Below are positions 56,786 to 64,000 of a stretch of DNA of 64,000 nucleotides, one piece after another (positions within the stretch are counted from its first letter, which is position 1; the number at the start of each line of letters is the position of its first letter). The DNA is from Strobilurus pachycystidiatus (Eukaryota > Basidiomycota > Agaricomycetes > Agaricales > Physalacriaceae). The DNA is taken from the NCBI GenBank assembly GCA_019915135.1, contig JAHLMK010000022.1:124001-188000 (forward strand), read 5' to 3'. The notes beneath the pieces are model-generated. The model was not told the origin of the DNA. It did no database searches and was given only the letters and a program-made list of their open reading frames with translations. A program made the translations under genes and the position numbers.

Positions 56786-57727
56786 ATGTCGAGTCGTAGC
56801 GCTGTGGTGATTGTGACTGGGGCATCAAGGTCAATCTGAAAGGCTTCTAGAGGACGTTTGTGCTCAATCTAGGCAGAGGAATTGGGCTGGCTGTCGTGCA
56901 GAAACTTTTGAGTCTCAATGTCTACGTCGCTGCTCTATCTCGCACACAATCTCCCGAGCTAAAGGCTCTCTCTTCGGACAGGTTACTCAGTCTACAATGC
57001 GACGTGTGAGCCTCTTAACGCTTATCCTTCTCACTCTTATTCCCCGCGCTACAGAGCGGATGAAGCCAAGCTGATAGAAGCCATTGACCAAGTACAACAA
57101 AAGTTCAAGTACATTGACGGACTTGTACTGAGTGCGGGCACACTGGATCCCATCTGCCGTATTGGAGACTCGACACCTCTCTCTGCATGGAAGGCGCACT
57201 TTGACGTCAACTTCTTCTCCTTGATCACGGCTACTGGAGCATGTCTTCCTTCTCTACGCACGAGTGAGCTTGGCGGGAGGATCGTCTTCGTCAGCTCGGG
57301 TGCTGCTGTAAAGGGTACACCTGGCTGGGGACCGTATAATGCGTCAAAAGCGGCACTCAACAGCCTGTGTAGGTGAGTAGCGATTGGGAGAGCACAGACG
57401 CGCACGCGAACTGATCGATCTCAGAACACTCGCCGAGGAGGAACCCAAGATCACATCAATCGCATTAAGACCTGGTGTCGTTGATACTGCTGTCCGTAAC
57501 CACCTTCCGATATGGCTGACTTGTACTGATTCTTTGAGACAGATGCAATTCCAGATTCGAGGACCAGATGGGAAGGAACACATGTCAGAGACAGATCATG
57601 CCAAGTTCGTCAAGCTTCACCAGGAAGAGAGCTCCTTCCCCCCGAAATTCCTGGAAACATCATAGCGGCACTGTCTTTGAAGCACCTGCTTCTCTTAACG
57701 GGAGGCGTCAGCTGGGACGAGTTGTAA
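56786..57727 (+). CDS. Short-chain dehydrogenase/reductase, frameshifted near 3' end
   Basis: NAD(P)-dependent classical SDR. Start at 56786: MSSRSAVVIVTGASR, then GIGLAVVQKLL (the TGxxxGIG dinucleotide motif is split by an intron). Further exons give DGLVLSAGTLDP (NAG-like), VSSGAAVKGTPGWGPYNASKAALNSL with the YxxxK active site, and SIALRPGVVDTA (PG motif). After HQEESSF, the sequence has six Cs at 57638-57643; read as is, the frame stops at 57664. One more base in the run would continue to PPEIPGNIIAALSLK and end LTGGVSWDEL at 57727, the expected SDR C terminus. So either a one-base assembly error or a real C-terminal frameshift exists. Substrate unknown. Confidence 0.8.
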
Positions 57728-57880
57728 ACCGTTCAGATCGTAATGTACAAGTGAAATTGAGAAAGTCAACTCAGTGCGCTTTTTTGACATTTCGTATTTT
57801 CGGGGCATGTGGCATATCATACATACATGCAAAACATCACAACATGACACCAGCGAGTCCTCCGGTCCAAAGGAAGTACT

Positions 57881-58501
57881 TTAGATGAAGTTCTCGTACC
57901 GCACGGGGGTGATGTCTGGGTGCGTTGTCGGAGGTGGAGACGGTGCGAGATTCCCGGGGAGGGTAGCGATGCGCTTCAATGACACACGGGCTGCGATGGA
58001 TGTTCACTGGAAAGGGCAATGGAAAAGGCTATTCACCACCATCAGACTGAACCTTCTCAGCGGCAGCATTGCGCTTGACACGGTCCAAAACTCCTGCCTG
58101 CACTTGGAGTGACGGATGTGCTCAACGCGGAGGTTACCCGCTTCTCGATGTAGCGGTTGCCGACGACCTTGTAGACAATGACACCGACAGCGCTGGGGGT
58201 GACGTTGTATACTATTCCGGTGCGGCTGCATGCTGTTCAGAGGGAGATCGCAAGTCCTAGATGGATTAGGCGCACCCATGGTAGTATTTGTGGGGCATGC
58301 CCTTTTGCTGCGCGGCGTTAGCCTTATGTCGACAATGTCCCCGACGTGGTAGTTGATGAGGTAGGTGGAGAGCTTGATGGCACCGTGCTCTGTGCATTGT
58401 CAGGCCAGGTGCAGGATCATAGGTCCCCCGTACGACGCACCCTTGAACCCACGCTTGAACATGTGGCGCGTGCGCGCGCGGTAACCGAAGGAGTGAGGCA
58501 T
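57881..58501 (-). pseudogene. RPL21: 60S ribosomal protein L21 (eL21), multiple frameshifts as written
   Basis: Start at 58501: MPHSFGYRARTRHMFKRGFK, joined over a 50-nt-class intron to EHGAIKLSTYLINYHVGDIVD, a near-perfect eL21 N terminus. Further on, ANAAQQKGMPHKYYHG, RTGIVYNVTPSAVGVIVYKVVGNRYIEKRV, LRVEHIRHSKCRQEF, DRVKRNAAA, PRESRTVSTSDNAP and TPVRYENFI (stop 57881) are all present in order, but in shifting frames. One base is missing at each of about 58326, 58135, 58092 and 57955, and one or two near 57925. The amino acids between the breaks are fully conserved, with no premature stop by substitution. That is unlike an old pseudogene and suggests clustered sequence errors; the call as pseudogene is formal. 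Divergent from RPS9. Confidence 0.75.
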
Positions 58502-58724
58502 CTTGAGGGCTGTTCGACGTGAGCGACGGCGGCGGCGACGGCAAGCAGGATATACGCACAAGGTCGACGTGGAAAAGTTTTCGAAAGCGGATCGGAAATT
58601 CGCACGGCCGGTCACAGAACTGTACAGTTGCCCTTCCCGAAATGGATGGCCGGCATCGGTGACAGTCTGCCCGCTTTTTGATCTCTCGTCCCTCTTCACC
58701 CCCTCAAGACAAAACAGCGTAGCC
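58502..58724. promoter_or_regulatory. Shared divergent promoter, RPL21 / RPS9
   Basis: 223 bp between two ribosomal-protein start codons pointing outward, a classic arrangement for co-regulation. A pyrimidine-rich tract (tctctcgtccctcttcaccc at 58682-58701) precedes the RPS9 ATG, as is usual for highly expressed fungal leaders. A GGCGGCGGCG tract lies near the RPL21 side. Confidence 0.5.
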
Positions 58725-59545
58725 ATGCCGCGGTAAGACTTGCTTTTGGCGCTGCGAGCCGTGATGCTGACCACCGCGCAGGGCACCGAGGAACCACAGC
58801 AAGACGTGAGTGTCGATACAATCTTCAAGATCCACCTAGCGTGGAGGGATGCAGTGTGCTGATTACGGCCTGCTCCCCATTTTCCCTTCTCCAGCTACAA
58901 GGTCCCTCGCCGACCTTTCGAATCCGCCCGCCTCGACTCCGAGCTCAAGGTGTGCATCCCCGCCTTTTTTCCCATCTTCATCGCTGAAAAATGCCCGGTA
59001 GCTCGCTGGCGAGTATGGTCTCCGCAACAAGCGCGAGATCTGGCGTATCGCTTTGATTCTGTCCAAGATTCGTCGTGCCGCCCGTGAGCTGCTCAAGCTC
59101 GACGACAAGGACCCCAAGCGTCTCTTCGAAGGAAACGCCCTCATCCGCCGTCTCGTGCGTATCGGTGTGCTCGACGAGAGCCGCATGCGTCTCGATTACG
59201 TGCTGGCCCTCAAGATTGAGGATTTCTTGGAACGCCGTCTCCAGACCCAGGTCTTCAAGAGCGGCTTGGCCAAGTCCATCCACCACGCCCGTGTCCTCAT
59301 CAGGCAAAGACACATCCGGTAGGGCCTCTCACAAAATTGCATTTTTCTTTTGCTAATTATTTCTCAGCGTCGGCAAGCAGATTGTCAACGTGCCCTCTTT
59401 CGTCGTCCGTCTCGACTCCCAAAAGCACATCGACTTTGCCCTCACCTCGCCATACGGTGGTGGACGCCCCGGTCGTGTCAAGCGTAAGCGCGCTGCTGCC
59501 GCCGCCAAGAAGGAGGAGGGCGGTGATGATGAGGAGGAAGAGTAG
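58725..59545 (+). CDS. RPS9: 40S ribosomal protein S9 (uS4)
   Basis: Small-subunit protein binding 18S rRNA. Exon 1 has only 8 coding nt (58725-58732), exon 2 is 24 nt (58782-58805), then exons from 58895, about 59003 and about 59369. Joined protein: [63 protein letters not shown], then the S4 domain: [93 protein letters not shown] and an acidic tail ending EEE. Frame is intact throughout, in contrast to RPL21 next door. Codon use strongly biased, as expected for a highly expressed gene. Confidence 0.94.
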
Positions 59546-60227
59546 ACGCACCTTGCCTTGTCTTCGTATGTCCTCGCTATGTAATCCCTATGATGCATGC
59601 CAAAATCCAGTGCTCTGCTGTACGCTTTCTCGTTGCTGTCGTTGTCCTTTGCGTGCGAGCTTGAAAAGATTTTGCCTCAGCGAGTCCTTGCTTGTCCAGA
59701 TGAGCTCTCACAATGCCTCGCACGGGATACAGATATACTTTGCCTGCTCCGTCACTGTCCTTGCTTGCTTCCAGACCACAGTGCCTCCCAGTCTTGGCTC
59801 ATTCGCCTGAGGGTAGATGTCCGGACAAATCACCCTTCAAGAGCGTGGCGTACATCGTCTTCGCGAATGCCGTCCCGGGGCTTTTTGACATTGATGCGCC
59901 TAGGATTGGTGAGATCAGACTGTCCAAAGTGATCACACGATGAAGATATACTGATTGATGTATGTCGTGGCTAGACACGACAGTGGCGCAGATATGGGTG
60001 CGGTAGACATACTGTATCACAAGGCTGGACATCCACCAAGAGCATAACCATATCGACGTGATTATAGGCAGGTCTCGTTCTATAGTTTTGTATTTTACCC
60101 TTTGCCTTTGCGTTACTCGCAAGCAATCGCCATTCTAATCGGCTTTCCTTAGACGTCGCGGGCACGTCATCGAGGAAGGCAGACTTCAAAGGCTAGCGCT
60201 GCTTTGTCCGAAAACAATCCTTCCAAC
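59546..60227. other. Intergenic region, no gene supported
   Basis: 680 bp downstream of RPS9. Both strands hold only short frames with no recognised family. Presumed RPS9 3' UTR and promoter of the amidohydrolase gene. Confidence 0.4.
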
Positions 60228-61488
60228 ATGCTTCGCATTGACGTCCACCACCATTTCTTCTCCCCTGCCCTCGCCAAGCAGCGTTCCATTGGGTGGCGCA
60301 TTCCACCTGAAAATCTTCCATGGACACCTCAGATTAGCCTCAAATTTCTCGAGGACACTGGCATCGACATGGCGATCCTCTCTATCCCCGCATACGCTGA
60401 AGGCAGTCCCAGCCCAGAGAACCGTGCTCTAGCCAGGAAGCACAACGACTTCATAGCACAAGTTTGCGCGACGTATCCTGATAGGTTCGGGTTTTTTGGG
60501 ACGGTCCCGTTCCTAGATGACATCGAAGGTATGCTCTGCAGGACAGAATCTTTCAAATAAGCTCGGGAACGCGTCTGACACGCGCTCTAATGCAGGTGTT
60601 CTGTCGGAAATCGCGTATGCACTGGATATCCTGCATGCTGACGGCATCGCGCTTTCTTCGACGTATGGCGAGGGCGACTCTGGAAGTAAGGACGCGTCTA
60701 AGCCCTCAAGTTCTGGACGAGTCTGACGTCCCATTAGCATACATCGGAGATGACAGATATGACAGGATATGGGCGGAGCTCAACAGACGCAAGGCTGTCG
60801 TGTTCCTGCACGGCGCACAAACACCGTCCTCCATTCCCTGGCCACACGACTTTTTGGGTTTGCCGGTGACTGAGGTAAGTATGCTGTGCGGTGTGATTCG
60901 GTGTGCATCACAGAAAAGCTAAGCGCACCCCAGGTCCCCAATGAAACCTTTAAAGCCGCGGGTCATCTGGTTGTTACTGGTAAGCTTCGCGTATGGTACC
61001 TCAACATCCCTGATTGTGCCCTTGCAGGAAAGAAACGCAGATACAAGGATGTCAAGATCATCCTCGCGCATATGGGCGGTAGTACGCCCATGCTCGCCAG
61101 TCGCGTCGCGGTTCTTTCTCCGCATATGGGATGCTTCTTGACGCCGGAAGAAATCCTTGAAGACTTCAAGAGCTTCTACTTTGACACGGCTTTGGGCTCG
61201 TATGACGCGAATCTAGCTCTGGCAGACTCGTTCATTGGGCCCGAGCAACTGTTGTTCGGAACGGACTTTCCTGGCAAGTTGCCAGCGTCTGCTTGACGAT
61301 CTTTTGCTGATCATCGTCAAGCTGTCAGTCGGGGAATGACAGAGTGGTACACGACTCACCTTGAACGGTACTACGCGCACGATCCGAGAAGGCTCGAGGC
61401 TGTCATGTCTGAAAACACGCTCAAGTTGTTCCCGAGGCTTCGTGATAGGTTGTCGAAGGGACGACATGCGATGCAATCCAGAATGTGA
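60228..61488 (+). CDS. Amidohydrolase-family metal-dependent (de)carboxylase
   Basis: Amidohydrolase-2 type TIM-barrel protein, the group including ACMSD, gamma-resorcylate and 6-methylsalicylate decarboxylases. Start at 60228: MLRIDVHHHFFSPALAKQ, where the HHH carries the N-terminal metal ligands. Then WRIPPENLPWTPQISLKFLEDTGIDMAILSIPAY, YPDRFGFFGTVPFLD, YDRIWAELNRRKAVVFLHG (second His), LAHMGGSTPML (third His) and LLFGTDFP (the conserved Asp). After a GC-AG intron, AVSRGMTEWYTTHLERYY and LFPRLRDRL end the protein at TGA 61486-61488; AATAAA follows at 61491-61496. Four or so introns. Substrate not assignable; the family acts mostly on small aromatic or amino-muconate carboxylates. Confidence 0.82.
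61274..61321 (+). other. GC-AG intron in the amidohydrolase gene
   Basis: Exon ...GAC-TTT-CCT-G is followed by GCAAGT, the usual non-canonical donor; the 48-nt intron ends GTCAAG and the next exon begins CT-GTC-AGT, giving TDFP-AVSRGM. Reading through instead gives a stop within 25 bases. Confidence 0.75.
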
Positions 61489-61628
61489 ATAATAAAGTTT
61501 GACAATATTGTATGCAGTGATTACAATTACTTGATGAACTATTACACGTTGTACAAAATCTGCGATTATCAACAACTGGTAACGACGGAAAGAAAAGTAC
61601 GAAAAGATTATCAGTGTCTTTGCTAGTC

Positions 61629-63592
61629 CTAGCCTTGTCGGAGCCACGTCATGATTTTGTTGTGACTTTCCCCGGCCAATATGAAGGGCTGCCCGTGTCG
61701 GCCATTCTTGTCGAAGTACAAGCTGGAGCGGACACCATGTGATGCCAGGTAGTCCCTTACACGCTAAAGAAAGGCGTTAGATTTGGACAATAGAAGGGAA
61801 ATGTCGTACTTGGGCCTTCACTATTGAGTCCTTCCCGCCAAGTACAAAGAGCGTTTTCTTGTTGTCTCGAGCGTTTGGTATTTCGTCGTACCACAGCGCG
61901 TTTGAACACCAGTCGAATTGACGTTGCATGAGGTTTGCGATACCTAGCTCAGAGCTTACAAAGTAGCGCATAACAACGTCGAGGCCCTGGTGGATAACAT
62001 GAGATTACGGGAACGGACGGGAGTAGAGAGAAACGCGCACGGTTGTGCATCTGCGATACAGAAAGTTGTAACAGAGATCTAGAAACATAATTGAGAATTG
62101 TAATCTGAACAATTGATGGACTTGGGGTACCTCCTTCCCAGGTGCAGAATGCAACTGGATCAACGAAACATGAGCGTGTTATCATGTGTTGGTAGTCTTT
62201 GAGCATCCAGGCATGGCCGTATGTTCCACTAAGGTAAATCAGCAGTGGCCATCATTACTGAGTAAACTCAACATACTTGGAGTGACTGAGCATTGTTACA
62301 CCTTTCTGAGCTGCTATGCGCTTCTCTGAGCTATCACCCTTCAACATTTCCTTCTCGAGATTCGCCCAGCCGAGCTTGTCTAGGAGAGTAGCCAAGCGTT
62401 CAGTGGTCTCCTCTCGATTCATAGGTTTGAGGAAGCTTGGATGGAAGATGTTTTGGCTGACATGGGGTTGTAAAATCACGAGCAGGGGTCGGTCACCAAA
62501 ATTGCGGATAATCCTGGACAAGGCGATTTTGTACTGAGATAGACCGAGACCTAGCCCGTGGAAGAAGACGATTGGACGGGTATCTGAATTAGGGTCCCAA
62601 GAATCGGGAATCCGGTATGCGTATCTGGAAGTTCCGTTAGCGGCAAGTCACAAAGAGCAGGAGGAATTCATCGCACTCTAAGCCCTTATATGTTGTAAAA
62701 TTAAGTTGGTATTTCCGCTCTAAGCGAGCTTGGGACATAACGTTCATGAGATAGATGAAGGCATAAACGATGAAAGGTCGCGAATAGACGTTAAGTTTGT
62801 CGAGTGACAGAAGGAATGGTCGGATGTGTGGGGATGAGCCTTCGGGAATGTTGAGCCCGATGCGTTTCTCCATTCGCTTGACGGCACGGTCGAGTGGTCC
62901 ACGAAACTCCGGTTTGAGTGTTTCTACAGGAGGAAGAGCAGAGTTGAAGATAGCCCAGTACAACCATTGGCGAACTTCATGCTTCCTGACCTCCGACCAT
63001 TTCGCGCCGTGAAACCACCTGTGAGTAGGATGTATATCAGCTCCATTCGGAGGAAGGGCGGGGATGTCAAACGTCACTGACGTTCTGAAAGCATTACGGA
63101 AATCCACTGCCTTGGGGTCATCGTGTTCCAGTTGAATGATGTCCTCATCTGGGCTGCTTGGTCTGCTGTCTTGGAGTTGCCCCATATCAAGATCTGTGAC
63201 CTCCGAGAGATTAGCGAGGCCGGCTTTGAGGACTCGATCCAAGGCAATCTCGAGCTCCTCCACACTTCGTATCGGGGCAGTAGTAGGAGCACCCATGACT
63301 TTCGCCATGTATGCATAGTAGATGCTGAATAAGACCTGTTTGAGCCACCGTGAGCAAAGCATGTCATGAAGTGCTGTGGAGAGCGACGAACTTCGAATAG
63401 AGATATGAAGTACAGGGTATGGCCTTTCCAACCGTATGTGTAGAAGCTCCTGGTCGCGGTAGTATAGAAGAAAAAGACCCAGCAGGCGGGGACAATGCAC
63501 CAGACTGGGGCGACGAGGAAGATTAGAGCGAGGTAAAAGTCAATGCGGCGGCGAGCAATAGGCAGTTCGACCTCTGAGATGTCGACAGCCAT
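61629..63592 (-). CDS. Membrane-anchored alpha/beta hydrolase
   Basis: Fungal alpha/beta-hydrolase-fold protein of unknown substrate. Start at 63592: MAVDISEVELPIARRRIDFYLALIFLVAPVWCIVPACWVFFFYT, a long N-terminal membrane segment. A helical region follows, with an acidic linker (SRPSSPDEDIIQLEHDDP) and WFHGAKWSEVRKHEVRQWLYWAIF. The hydrolase core begins YAYRIPDSWDPNSDTRPIVFFHGLGLGLSQYK (oxyanion HG), then FGDRPLLVILQPHVSQNIFHPSF, the nucleophile elbow TMLSHSNGTYGHAW (S-x-S-x-G, with Ser in place of the first Gly), NKKTLFVLGGKDSIVKAQ (acid Asp) and GRHGQPFILAGESHNKIMTWL (catalytic His). Seven or eight introns. All triad positions can be placed. Probably a lipid- or ester-acting enzyme at an internal membrane; this is inference. 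Confidence 0.78.
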
Positions 63593-63872
63593 GTTTAGCC
63601 TAGCGTTGCCCAAGTGGAGGTAAGGTGTAAATTGCAGAAATCGTAAGAGGTCGTCAAAGAGAAAGGAACCGCTAAGAGCGCTCTGCTTATAAGTACAGGC
63701 CCAGGTTAATAACCCAAAGGTTTGACCGGGCCTGTGGAAGGGGACAAGTGTGATGCTTTCATGTGATTTTCGTATCCCAGTTTGTTGCCGCGGGGTCGGC
63801 GAGAACTTCTCCGGCCGTTTCCGATTCGCCCCCGAGTTTGCGCGCCCTCCTCCTCTTACCCTAACGCCCGTC

Positions 63873-64000
63873 ATGTTCCGTAACGCGATTGCGGCGACTG
63901 CTCGTCCCGCCCTCTCCAAGGCGCGCTTTTTTCATCGTTTTGCAACGCCTTTCGTGCTCACAGCCATCGCAGAGGACTGCCACCACTCTCTCCGCTGGCT
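63873..64000 (+). CDS. 5' end of a probable mitochondrial protein gene (partial)
   Basis: The ATG at 63873 opens MFRNAIAATARPALSKARFF, an Arg/Ala/Ser-rich, acid-free N terminus typical of a mitochondrial targeting peptide. A TTTCGTGCTCACAG acceptor-like sequence ends near 63962, so an intron may follow the presequence; alternatively the frame runs to the window end. Too little remains to name the protein. It is divergent from the alpha/beta hydrolase, with 280 bp between starts. Confidence 0.45.
   Translation, partial: MFRNAIAATARPALSKARFFHRFATPFVLTAIAEDCHHSLRW

Overview
The window is nuclear DNA from a basidiomycete, most likely an Agaricomycete (mushroom-forming lineage). Coding regions are cut by many short introns (about 48-65 nt, GT...AG, often GTGCGT or GTAAGT donors). 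Genes are dense on both strands with short spacers. The gene set is purely eukaryotic: an F-box protein of mushroom type, Lag1 ceramide synthase, eukaryotic RNA-dependent RNA polymerase, CENP-A, trifunctional HIS4 and ribosomal proteins. I see no prokaryotic genes, CRISPR array, rRNA or convincing tRNA.

Layout. 0-16 kb: F-box protein (+), ceramide synthase (-), REX3-like RNA exonuclease (+), ER J-protein (-), Pol I factor RRN7/TAF1B (+), a low-complexity coiled-coil protein (+) and a SAMHD1-like HD phosphohydrolase (+). 16-26 kb (all -): VPS74/GOLPH3 with one very long intron, a fungal membrane protein, and an RdRP whose catalytic DYDGD motif is carried by a 13-nt micro-exon. 26-35 kb: RPL6 (+), COX18 (+), CENP-A (-), a Gfd2/YDR514C-like DEDD protein (+) and a serine/proline-rich membrane protein (-). 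36-44 kb (-): a CSC1/OSCA channel and a cytochrome P450. 44-54 kb: HIS4 (-), VPS24 (+), DCC1 (+), a MYND protein (+), a Ran1/KSP1-like pseudokinase (+) and BUD20 (-). 54-64 kb: ATP23 (+), PDB1 (-), an SDR (+), RPL21 (-, multiply frameshifted as written), RPS9 (+), an amidohydrolase (+), an alpha/beta hydrolase (-) and the start of a further gene (+).

The genes are mostly housekeeping and unrelated in pathway: this is a core chromosomal segment, not a biosynthetic cluster. Recurrent themes are very short head-to-head promoters (LAG1/REX3, J-protein/RRN7, HIS4/VPS24, BUD20/ATP23, PDB1/SDR, RPL21/RPS9), micro-exons of 8-24 nt, and two GC-AG introns.

The most notable non-genic structures are two small MITE-like elements: a 121-bp element at 49488-49608 with 17-bp inverted ends and a perfect 11-bp target duplication, and a TA-flanked element of about 114 bp at 35631-35744. 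The most puzzling coding observation is RPL21: its protein is highly conserved, yet at least five or six single-base losses break the frame while the neighbouring RPS9 is intact. I did not find a clearly new multi-gene system. Splice sites given here were read by eye, and several 5' ends are uncertain as noted.
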